Of a DNA stretch of 64,000 bases, positions 1-7,252 are shown piece by piece. Source of the DNA: Microtetraspora malaysiensis (GTDB lineage: Bacteria; Actinomycetota; Actinomycetes; Streptosporangiales; Streptosporangiaceae); NCBI RefSeq assembly GCF_001528665.1, contig NZ_BBYJ01000025.1, forward strand, positions 1 to 64,000, read 5' to 3'. The position numbers and the translations under genes were made by a program. The stretch's first letter is position 1, and every line of letters starts with the position of its first letter. The notes under the pieces were generated by a model, which was not told the origin of the DNA, did no database searches, and saw only the letters and a list, made by a program, of their open reading frames with translations.

Positions 1-197
1 CTACGGGGCGTTTCGCCCGTTTGGGCTGACCCGGGGGTCGTGGCGCGCTCCCACCAGTCAGCATCACAAGGGCGGGACTCGTCGCGACCCGGTAGTTCAT
101 CAGGAAAGAACCCGGCGGGCTCGAACAGCTGAGTCATGCCCACCCCCGATCGCGATTAGAACGCCTGTATGAATAATGCCAAAGGCGGCGGCGTTAA

Positions 198-690
198 TCA
201 AGTCGAATTCGCAAAGAATTTCGAGGAAGGTATCGATATTATATTTCGAGAAATGTCGGATTTCTGGCCACGTTGGTTTGGGGCGGTACGTCCCTGAGTG
301 AGCCATTGTTGGTAATTGAAGATCGCGTTGTGTGACGCTGGCATGGTCCAGTTGTGCTTGTGGTTGAGCAGGACGAGTGCGGCCTGAACGATCTTCACGA
401 TGCGCCAAGGGTCGAGGCTTACCCGGCGTAGGGCCTTGAAGGTGACGGGGAGCAGGGCGTTCGCCCGCTTGCCGACTCCTCGCAGGCCTTGAAGCAGCGT
501 GTGTAGGTGTGCTGGTCATGGCCGAGCTTGGGCTGGCCGGACCTCTTCTTGGCGGGGACGCGTACGACGTCGGCGGCACCTTCGTAACCCTGGTCGGCCA
601 GGGCCGGCAGATCGGATCGGGGCGGAAAGTGACGAGAGCGGCGATGACCCCGTGCCGGCGGGCACCCGGATCACACAGCTCGCGATCGAT
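198..690 (-). pseudogene. Frameshifted DDE transposase remnant (IS5/DUF4096-like family)
   Basis: Read on the minus strand, one frame gives LADQGYEGAADVVRVP followed by a KKRSGQPK-type basic stretch. Near position 485 the similarity jumps to another frame, which gives VGKRANALLPVTFKALRRVS, then DPWRIVKIVQAALVLLNHKHN, and ends at 198. GYEGA and the ERANAQLK-like KRANALL block are typical of the C-terminal half of DDE transposases common in actinomycetes. The frame jump and the lack of an N-terminal half make it a dead fragment. The AT-rich tail (about 150-260) differs from the rest of the window, fitting an imported end. No terminal inverted repeats were found. Confidence 0.65.
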
Positions 691-844
691 CACGGCCGTC
701 TGGTTGCATGACGCGACCACAGCGGGCCGCCTGGCCGGCCTCTTCTGGGGCCGCCGCCCTCCAGGCTCCTGACAATCGGACGGGACGTCACGCCGAGGGG
801 TGCCAGGAGCGCGGCTTGGTGTTCGGGCGTCCCTCGCTCCTCAC

Positions 845-1190
845 GGAGGCGTGCGCTCGTTGCTCGGTGAGGCTTTCCGCCCGCTCCGGGACGCGGCCGC
901 GACCAATCGGACGATGTCCGATTCCACACTCGAAACCTGGACGCGCTGAAAGAGCGCGGGGCTGAGCTGGGGGCGGATCCCGATCGGCAAATCGTCGAGA
1001 TCGGGAAGCAGGACTACTCCCGTCGCGTCGGGTGCGAGCACGGCTCCGCCCACCAGAGTGCGGTGGATGAGGAGAGCAGGCCACGGCCGGCGACCTGCCC
1101 GCCGCAGGGCGGATTGCTGGGGATCCGATCGACGCTGCCGTCGGCCATCGGTAGACGTCCGGCCTCGGCCCGGGCGAAGACGACTTGGCC
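845..1190 (-). pseudogene. SAM-dependent methyltransferase C-terminal remnant, frameshifted
   Basis: The minus strand encodes IGQVVFARAEAGRLPMADGS then VDRIPSNPPCGGQVAGRGLL, the DxxxLP...SVDxIxSNPPxG pattern of a class I methyltransferase with an NPPY-like motif (UPF0020/TRM11-type RNA methyltransferases have this arrangement). After WWAE near 1045 the frame changes and continues as VLAPDATGVVLLPDLDDLP to about 845. A small deletion of a few bases around 1040-1050 explains the break. No upstream THUMP or SAM-binding GxGxG segment is recognisable, so the gene is both truncated and frameshifted. The family is inferred from motif pattern only. Confidence 0.5.
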
Positions 1191-1436
1191 GATGCTGCTG
1201 CCCGGCGTCGGCGGGTGTTCCGCACCAGTGTGAAAGGCGTGTGAAAGGCGACGGGCAACCCGGCCGCGTTCTCGCGGGATGCGCGCAAAGCGCTCACGTT
1301 CAACCGAGAATCCGGCCGGCACGAACCCGTGTGAGGCGAGTCCCGTCGAGGCGTCGTCCGATTGGGGCAAGAACGGGAAAGACGGAAAGAACGCGGAGTT
1401 CGAGCGGATCCGAGGTTCGGCGAGCAAGATGGACGC

Positions 1437-2024
1437 ATGCGCAGTCTCCTCGCCGTCGGCGTCGTCCTGGTGGGATTGACCGCCGCATGCGGCACCGGCG
1501 ATCCGCCCGCGCGACGACAGGCTCCCTCCCCGGGTTCTCCCGCCGTCTCCCCAGCGTCTCCTGCCGCCGCTTCCGCGTCCGTACGGTGCGACGAGGGGAT
1601 GGACGGGGCAGCCGCTCCTCCCGCCGACTTCCAGGTGGTCGGCGATGCGGTGGCGCTGCCGACGAGCGATGTCAGGAAGGCGGCCCTGCAGGCGTCCGAG
1701 GCGAAGATGCCGGACGGAAGCCCGGGATCGTACGCCAAGCAGGGCCTGCTCGTACGGCGCGGACGCCATGTCGAGTTGTCCGTGCCGGAGAGCCTGACCG
1801 GCCGGGCTTGGCTGGTATGGGGTAAGCCCGGCTCGCCGGGTGCGCGCGTGGTGGCGGACCGGTGCGAGTGGGACAAGGAGTGGATCGTCTTCCCTGGGGG
1901 CTACCTCGTCCGCGACATGGGATGCCTGCCGATCCGGGTCCGGGTGGACGGCGGCGCCGTCCAGGAGGTGCTGATCGGCGTCGGCGCGCCGTGTCCGGGA
2001 CAGGGGCCCGCGCCCCAGATCTGA
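1437..2024 (+). CDS. Putative secreted lipoprotein of unknown function
   Basis: 195 residues. The chosen ATG opens a short lipoprotein signal: MRS, a hydrophobic run, then a lipobox ending LTAAC, so Cys19 or so would be lipidated and the protein anchored outside the membrane. A Pro/Ala/Ser-rich linker (about residues 25-50) leads to a globular domain with cysteines in RCDEGMDG, RCEWDKEW, MGCLPIRV and GAPCPGQ, probably paired outside the cell. An in-frame upstream ATG would bury the signal behind a charged stretch and is not preferred. I recognise no family. A 56-base piece of this gene recurs downstream at 2541-2596, so it may once have had a neighbouring paralogue. It stands alone between two decayed regions. 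Confidence 0.7.
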   Translation: MRSLLAVGVVLVGLTAACGTGDPPARRQAPSPGSPAVSPASPAAASASVRCDEGMDGAAAPPADFQVVGDAVALPTSDVRKAALQASEAKMPDGSPGSYAKQGLLVRRGRHVELSVPESLTGRAWLVWGKPGSPGARVVADRCEWDKEWIVFPGGYLVRDMGCLPIRVRVDGGAVQEVLIGVGAPCPGQGPAPQI

Positions 2025-2093
2025 TCCCTCGCGCCAGGATCAGTAACGAGGTCGGATCGACGACCCGGTTGATCCTGCTGTCCGGCGTCGGGT

Positions 2094-2144
2094 AGCCCCC
2101 GGCGTCAGTGAGCCCCCGGCGTCGGTGAGCTCCCGGGGTCGGTG
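2094..2144. repeat. Three copies of a 17-bp tandem repeat
   Basis: Unit close to AGCCCCCGGCGTCGGTG at 2094-2110, 2111-2127 and 2128-2144, with one to three mismatches; a fainter related stretch lies just before. It sits between the lipoprotein gene and a truncated reading frame. Slippage during replication is the simplest origin. Confidence 0.7.
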
Positions 2145-2523
2145 CGGTGAAGACGGGCGGAGCGGCGCCACTGCCCGCTGTCGGCAGCCCTTTGAGCGGT
2201 TCTCCCGAATCCCCGCCGGGCAGGCCGGCGGCGAGGACTGCAACTACCTGGTCTACGGCGGGAAGTACCTCAACTCGACGGCGGCCAGCCTGGATCCGTT
2301 GAGCGGCAACGGGGTCACGCTGAACTCGTTCCGCCCCAACAGCGACGGCTACCTGTGGTGCGAGAGCGACGGGCCGGACGGGATATCGGTGGGCAACTAC
2401 TCGTTCCGCTCGCGACTGGCCGAGGAGCACATGTTCCTCACCGAGAACGGCGAGAACAACCAGTTGACCGTCACCGCGGGTCCCGCGGTGAACACGTGGC
2501 GCCGGCTGCCGGTCACCCAGTGA
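2125..2523 (+). pseudogene. C-terminal fragment of a putative secreted protein
   Basis: From about 2230 the frame has strongly GC-biased third positions and a protein-like sequence (CNYLVYGGKYLNSTAASLDP ... NGENNQLTVTAGPAV ... WRRLPVTQ). The first 35 codons look random, there is no signal peptide and no convincing ribosome binding site, so this is most likely the 3' end of a gene whose start was lost, replaced by the 17-bp repeats. The aromatic and Asn/Gly-rich composition is that of an extracellular beta-rich domain. I cannot name a family. Confidence 0.45.
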
Positions 2524-2540
2524 CCAGCGGGCGGGTCCGG

Positions 2541-2596
2541 CCGGAGAGCCTGACCGGCCGGGCCCGGCCGGCGTGGGGCACGCCCGGCTCGCCGGG
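2541..2596 (+). repeat. Diverged 56-bp copy of part of the upstream lipoprotein gene
   Basis: Positions 2541-2596 match 1785-1840 with about eight mismatches and no gaps; both start with CCGGAGAGCCTGACCGGCCG and end with the same GCCCGGCTCGCCGGG. In the first copy this encodes PESLTGRAWLVWGKPGSPG, and the second encodes PESLTGRARPAWGTPGSPG if read in the matching frame. The rest of the gene is absent around the second copy, so it is a relic of a duplicated gene. Confidence 0.7.
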
Positions 2597-2718
2597 CTTG
2601 GAGACGGCTACAGGAAGGAAAGCCATGGCTCGTGGCGTTCGCCAATGGCCAGGGTCGACGTTCGCTGGTTTCCTGGAAGCGCCCAATATGTCGCTTCTAA
2701 AGGTAAAGAGGGGGGCCG

Positions 2719-4104
2719 GTGGCCGTCGAGCAACGCGGCATTGAGCTGGTATCGCAGCAGGAGAGGTACGGCAGGCCCCGCGACCTGCTCTTCCTGTGGT
2801 CGGGGACGACGCTCGGCATCTTCACCCTGGTCTACGGCACGGTCGTCGTGTCCCTCGGCCTCAGCTTCCCGCAGGCGGTGGCGGCGATCGTCATCGGAAA
2901 CCTGCTGTCCTTCCCGCTGGTCGGACTGACCAGCCTCCAGGGCCCGGCCGTCGGCACGTCCACGATGGCCGTCTCCCGCGCCGCGTACGGCCCCAAGGGC
3001 GCCCGCGCGCTGGGCTTCTTCGGCTGGCTGAACATGGTCGGCTTCGAGGCGGGCGGCATGGTGCTGATCACCTTCGCCGCGCTCGCGCTGCTGGACAAGG
3101 CGGGCGTCCACGACCAGGGGATCGGGCTCAAGGTGGCCGTGATCCTGGTGGCCGCGCTGATCCAGCTCGTGCTCCCGCTCGTGGGGCACGCCGCCGTCAT
3201 GAAGGCTCAGAAGTACTTCACCTGGGTGTTCGTCGCCATGTTCGCGATCATGGCCGTGCTGATCGGGCCGAAGGTGGAGATCACCGCGAGCGGCGGCGCC
3301 GACTTCGCCACGTTCACCGGCGCCGTCGCGCTGGTCATGTCCTGTGGCGGGCTCTCCTGGGCCCCGCTGGGCAGCGACTACTCCCGCTATCTCCCGCAGA
3401 ACGCGAGCCGCAAGGCGGTCTTCGGCTACGCCGCACTCGGCGGCTTCGTGCCGTACGTGCTGCTGATGACGCTGGGCGCGGCGGTGGCCACCGTGGTCAA
3501 GGACGCGGGGGACCCGATCTCGGGCCTGCCCGGCGCGCTGCCCGGCTGGTTCACCGTGCCCTACCTGCTGCTCGCCATGGTGACGCTGTTCGCGGTGAAC
3601 ACCACCGACCTGTACTCCTCGGGCCTGAACCTGCAGGCGGCCGGGATCAACGTCAAGCGCTGGGTCGCGGTCGTGGCCGACCTGGTGATCTGCGTCGCCG
3701 TCACCTATGTCGCCGTGATGTCCGACTCGTTCAACACCATGCTGAACACCTTCCTCGGCCTGCTGATCATCTGGCTGGCGCCGTGGGCCGGGGTCTACCT
3801 CTCCGACTGGCTGCGCCGCAGGGGCTCCTACGACGGCCCGGCGTTGTTCGACGAGAGCCCGGCGAGCCCCTACTGGGGACATGGCGGCATCCGGTGGTCC
3901 GGCATGGCCGCGCAGATCATCGGCATGATCGCGGCGGGGCTGTGCATCAACTCCGTCGCGTTCGTCGGCTGGATCTCGCAGGCGATGGGCGGCGCGGACT
4001 TCAGCATCTTCGCCGGGGCGATCGTGGCGGGCATCACCTATCTGGCGCTGGAGCTGGTGCTGAAGCGGCCGCCCGCCCTGCAGGCCGCGCCCGACGCCGC
4101 CTGA
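2719..4104 (+). CDS. Purine/cytosine permease family transporter (NCS1)
   Basis: 461 residues, about 12 hydrophobic segments, the size of CodB-type nucleobase:cation symporters. Family-like stretches are the N-terminal PRDLLFLWSGTTLGIFTLVY, the GNLLSFPLVGLTSLQGPAVG loop and SWAPLGSDYSRYLP. It should import a nucleobase across the cytoplasmic membrane; adenine is the likely substrate because the next two genes encode adenine/adenosine deaminase-family enzymes, though cytosine or another purine cannot be excluded. The GTG start has an AAAGAGGGG purine-rich site just upstream. A long tandem repeat array separates it from the deaminase gene, but all three genes point the same way with no obvious strong terminator of the usual kind. 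Confidence 0.88.
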   Translation: MAVEQRGIELVSQQERYGRPRDLLFLWSGTTLGIFTLVYGTVVVSLGLSFPQAVAAIVIGNLLSFPLVGLTSLQGPAVGTSTMAVSRAAYGPKGARALGFFGWLNMVGFEAGGMVLITFAALALLDKAGVHDQGIGLKVAVILVAALIQLVLPLVGHAAVMKAQKYFTWVFVAMFAIMAVLIGPKVEITASGGADFATFTGAVALVMSCGGLSWAPLGSDYSRYLPQNASRKAVFGYAALGGFVPYVLLMTLGAAVATVVKDAGDPISGLPGALPGWFTVPYLLLAMVTLFAVNTTDLYSSGLNLQAAGINVKRWVAVVADLVICVAVTYVAVMSDSFNTMLNTFLGLLIIWLAPWAGVYLSDWLRRRGSYDGPALFDESPASPYWGHGGIRWSGMAAQIIGMIAAGLCINSVAFVGWISQAMGGADFSIFAGAIVAGITYLALELVLKRPPALQAAPDAA

Positions 4105-4140
4105 CCTCGCACCCCGGAGAAACCCGGAGAAACCCCGGAG

Positions 4141-4320
4141 ACATCCGGAGAAGCCCGGACAGTTCCGGAGAAGCCCGGACAGTTCCGGAGAAGCCCGGAC
4201 AGTTCCGGAGAAGCCCGGACAGTTCCGGAGAAGCCCGGACAGTTCCGGAGAAGCCCGGACAGTTCCGGAGAAGCCCGGACGGTTCCGGAGAGACCCGGAC
4301 GGTTCCGGAGAGACCCGTCA
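4141..4320. repeat. 20-bp tandem repeat array with internal dyad symmetry
   Basis: Unit AGTTCCGGAGAAGCCCGGAC. Six perfect consecutive copies fill 4161-4280; a variant copy precedes them (4141-4160) and two degenerate copies follow (4281-4320), with CCCGGAGAAA-type fragments before 4141. Each unit holds TCCGG and CCGGA as inverted arms, and CCGGAcagtTCCGG across unit borders is also a dyad, so the RNA can form chained hairpins. The unit length is not a multiple of three and the stretch is not part of a gene. It fills most of the 317-base gap between the permease and adenine deaminase genes. The remaining bases hold no other feature apart from the deaminase ribosome binding site. Confidence 0.95.
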
Positions 4321-4421
4321 GCCCCCCGCCTGAACCGGTCGCGGGGAGCGGCCGGAGCCCGCGCTGACCGCGCCCCGGCCCGCTCCCTGCGCGACCACGA
4401 CAACGAAAGGCACGACATCCG

Positions 4422-6176
4422 ATGGCCGACCGCCTCCTGCTCGACGTCGCCTACGGGCGACGCCCCGCCGACCGCATCATCACCGGCGGCACGCTGGTCA
4501 ACGTGCTGACCGGCGAGACCTACCCCGCCGACGTCGCGATCAGCGGCACGCGGATCGCGGCGGTGGGGGACCTGCCCGAGGCGCTGCGCGGCCCCGACAC
4601 CGAGATCATCGACGCGCGCGGCGGCTACCTCGTGCCCGGCCTGATCGACGGCCACCTGCACATCGAGTGCAGCAAGCTCTCGGTCACCAGCTTCGCCGAC
4701 CTGGTCGTCCCGCTCGGCACGACCAGCGTGGTGTCCGGCCTGGACCAGATCCTCGTGGTCGACGGTCTGCCCGGCGTGCGGAGCTTCCTGGACGAGTCCA
4801 AGAACACCGGCATGCGCATCTGGTGGGGCGCCCCCGCCAAGGCGCCGTACACGGTGCCGGAGTCGACGGTCGGCCACACCTTCGGGCCGGAGCAGCACGC
4901 GGAGGCGCACACCTGGCCGGAGTGCGTCGGCGTGTGGGAGACCGTCCAGGAGATGGTGGAGCACGGCGACCCCGCGGTCATGGACGCCCTCGACCTGGCC
5001 GAGCGGCACCGGCTGCCCGTCTTCGGCTGCGCGCCGCTGTCCGACGCCCGCCGGATCGGCGGCCTGGCCGCGGCCGGGGTGCGCCTCGACCACGAGTCGT
5101 ACTCGCACGAGGAGATGCTGGAGAAGCTCCGCCTCGGCATGTACGGGATCGTCCGCGAGTCGTCGGTGGCGCACTTCCTGGACGAGAACATCCAGGTCGT
5201 GGCCAAGGTCGGCGCGCGGCGCGTGGCGTTCTGCACCGACGACGTCCACGCGGCCGACGTGCTGGCCGGCGGGCACATGGACAAGCTGGTCCGGATGGCC
5301 GTCAAGGCGGGCGTCGACCCGGTGACCGCGATCCAGATGGCCACGATCAACTGCGCCGAGATGTACCGGATCGACCACCTGGTCGGCAGCATCGCCCCCG
5401 GCCGCTTCGCGGACGTGCTGATCGTGGACTCGCTGGAGGACTTCCGCGTCCGCGAGGTCGTGGCCGGCGGCGCCCTGGTGGCACGCGGCGGCACCATGAT
5501 CACCCCGACGGCGCCGCCGGAGCGCGGCGCGGTGCGGTCGCTGCCCGTCCGCGAGGTCACCGCCGATGACCTGGTGCTGCGCGCGCCCGAGGGCGCCTCG
5601 CAGGTGACCGTGCTGACCATGAACATGACGCCGGAGCAGGTGTTCGTGCGCAAGCGCCGCGACGTGACGCTGCCCGTCACCGGCGGGCTGGTCGAGCCCT
5701 CGGTGGCCGAGGACGCGCTGCTGGTCACCGTGGTCGAGCGGTACGGCAAGACCGGCAACATGCCGGTGGCCATGGTGAGCGGCATGGGCCTGCGCAAGGG
5801 TGCGATCGCCACCAGCGCGGCCCCTGACGACAACAACATCATCTGCGTGGGTGCCTCGCGCGCCGACATGGCGGTCGCGATCAACGCGGTCGTCGCGGCG
5901 GGTGGCGGTCAGGCGGTCGTGGTGGACGGCGAGGTCGCGGCGCTGCTGCCGCTGCCGGTCGGCGGCATCGTCTCCGACCTGCCCGCGGCCGAGATGGCCG
6001 CCGCCGAGACCCGGCTCGACGACCTGGCGCGGGAGCTGGGCTGCGCGCTGCCCGCGCCGCTGATGTACCTGTTCTTCCTCTCGATCACCGCGATCCCGGA
6101 CTACGCGATCACCGACCTCGGCCTGGTCGACTGCGTGGCCCTGGACGTCATCGACCCGATCATCTCGGAGGCCTGA
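4422..6176 (+). CDS. ade: Adenine deaminase (amidohydrolase superfamily)
   Basis: 584 residues, the usual length. It converts adenine to hypoxanthine and ammonia in the cytoplasm. The amidohydrolase metal motif is in VPGLIDGHLHIECSKLS (about residues 65-85), followed by a TSVVSGLDQ segment, the HESYSHEEM and FCTDDVH blocks (about residues 225 and 270), and SIAPGRFADVLIVDSLEDF near residue 330. The C-terminal domain carries GLRKGAIATSAAPDDNNIIC and SDLPAAEMA, as in bacterial Ade. ATG start with a GAAAGG site 11 bases upstream. It lies one base before the next gene's start, so the two are probably cotranscribed. Together with the permease it gives uptake and deamination of adenine as a purine or nitrogen source. 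Confidence 0.9.
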   Translation: MADRLLLDVAYGRRPADRIITGGTLVNVLTGETYPADVAISGTRIAAVGDLPEALRGPDTEIIDARGGYLVPGLIDGHLHIECSKLSVTSFADLVVPLGTTSVVSGLDQILVVDGLPGVRSFLDESKNTGMRIWWGAPAKAPYTVPESTVGHTFGPEQHAEAHTWPECVGVWETVQEMVEHGDPAVMDALDLAERHRLPVFGCAPLSDARRIGGLAAAGVRLDHESYSHEEMLEKLRLGMYGIVRESSVAHFLDENIQVVAKVGARRVAFCTDDVHAADVLAGGHMDKLVRMAVKAGVDPVTAIQMATINCAEMYRIDHLVGSIAPGRFADVLIVDSLEDFRVREVVAGGALVARGGTMITPTAPPERGAVRSLPVREVTADDLVLRAPEGASQVTVLTMNMTPEQVFVRKRRDVTLPVTGGLVEPSVAEDALLVTVVERYGKTGNMPVAMVSGMGLRKGAIATSAAPDDNNIICVGASRADMAVAINAVVAAGGGQAVVVDGEVAALLPLPVGGIVSDLPAAEMAAAETRLDDLARELGCALPAPLMYLFFLSITAIPDYAITDLGLVDCVALDVIDPIISEA

Positions 6177-6177
6177 C

Positions 6178-7191
6178 ATGCCCGAGTCCATGAAGGACTT
6201 CATCGCCGGACTGCCCAAGTGCGAGCTGCACCTGCACATCGAGGGCACGCTCGAACCCGAGCTGAAGTTCGAGCTGGCGAAGCGGAACGGCCTGGCCCTG
6301 CCGTACGAGTCGGTCGAGGACATGCGGGCCGCCTACGACTTCGACGACCTGCCGTCGTTCCTGTCGGTGTACTACGAGGGCATGAACGTCCTGCGCACCG
6401 AGCCGGACTTCTACGACCTGGCCATGGCGTACCTGAGCAGGGCCGCCGCGCAGAACGTGCGGTACGCGGAGATCTTCTTCGACCCGCAGGCGCACACCTC
6501 GCGTGGCGTGCCGTTCGACGTGGTGGTCCGCGGCCTGCGCCGGGCGCTGATCGACGCCGAGAACCAGCTCGGCGTCCGCGCCCAGCTCATCATGTGCTTC
6601 CTGCGTGACTTCCAGGCCGAGTACGCCATGGCGACGCTGCTGGAGTCGCTGCCGTACCGGGAGTGGATCGTGGGCGTCGGCCTGGACTCCGACGAGAAGG
6701 GCAACCCGCCGGCCAAGTTCGCGGCGGTGTTCGCCCGGGCCCGGCAGGAGGGCTACCTGCTGACCATGCACTGCGACGTGGACCAGGAGAACTCCACCGA
6801 GCACATCCGCCAGTGCGTCGAGGAGATCGGCGTCAACCGGATCGACCACGGCGTCAACTCCCTGGAGGACCCGAAGCTGGTTGAGGCCATCAAGGAGCGC
6901 GGGCTCGGCCTGACCGTGTGCCCCATCTCCAACGGGTACGTCACCGACTCGATGAAGACGGACGCCATCCGCCGGATGCTCGACCTGGGCCTGCGCGTCA
7001 CGATCAACTCCGACGACCCGGCGTACTTCACCGGCTATGTGCAGGAGAACGTGGCCGCGGTGCAGGAGGCGCTCGACCTGTCCCGTGAGGAGCTGGTCCG
7101 GCTCCAGCGCAATGCCTTCGAGATCACTTGGCTGCCACGCCAGGTGAAGGACGCCTACCTGGCCGAGCTGGACGCCTACGCCGCGTCCTGA
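6178..7191 (+). CDS. Adenosine/adenine deaminase family protein with altered active-site motif
   Basis: 337 residues, full length for the adenosine deaminase family (PF00962). The metal pair HLH is at residues 18-20, followed by IEGTLEPE. MCFLRDFQAEYA, VGVGLDSDEKGNPPAKF and NSDDPAYFTGY resemble the type-2 adenine deaminase branch more than true adenosine deaminases. The canonical HAGE motif is replaced by HCDVDQE at 198-204: the metal His198 stays but the catalytic Glu position is Val201, with Asp202 and Glu204 close by. IDHGVNS and the late NSDD metal Asp are present. It may use a modified adenine (for example N6-substituted) rather than adenine, which the preceding gene already covers. ATG start one base after the ade stop. 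Confidence 0.82.
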   Translation: MPESMKDFIAGLPKCELHLHIEGTLEPELKFELAKRNGLALPYESVEDMRAAYDFDDLPSFLSVYYEGMNVLRTEPDFYDLAMAYLSRAAAQNVRYAEIFFDPQAHTSRGVPFDVVVRGLRRALIDAENQLGVRAQLIMCFLRDFQAEYAMATLLESLPYREWIVGVGLDSDEKGNPPAKFAAVFARARQEGYLLTMHCDVDQENSTEHIRQCVEEIGVNRIDHGVNSLEDPKLVEAIKERGLGLTVCPISNGYVTDSMKTDAIRRMLDLGLRVTINSDDPAYFTGYVQENVAAVQEALDLSREELVRLQRNAFEITWLPRQVKDAYLAELDAYAAS

Positions 7192-7252
7192 ATCGACGAA
7201 CCGGCACGCCCGTCCGGCCCGGCGCACGCCGGGTGGGGCGGGCGTCGCCGCG

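Noticed and set aside
1-100. GC-rich hairpins at the left edge that might be an RNA gene end
   Set aside because: No tRNA cloverleaf or known RNA motif could be built, and the edge is cut.
4141-4320. CRISPR array
   Set aside because: The units are directly abutting with no spacers, and no cas genes are near.
2796-4367. Long open frame overlapping the permease gene and running through the tandem repeat
   Set aside because: It is an Arg/Gly/Pro-rich shadow frame of high-GC DNA; the permease frame has proper membrane segments and family motifs, and the 20-bp unit shifts frame every copy.
4038-6323. 761-codon minus-strand frame opposite adenine deaminase
   Set aside because: A His/Asp/Arg-rich antisense shadow with no domain and no ribosome site; the plus-strand gene has clear catalytic motifs.
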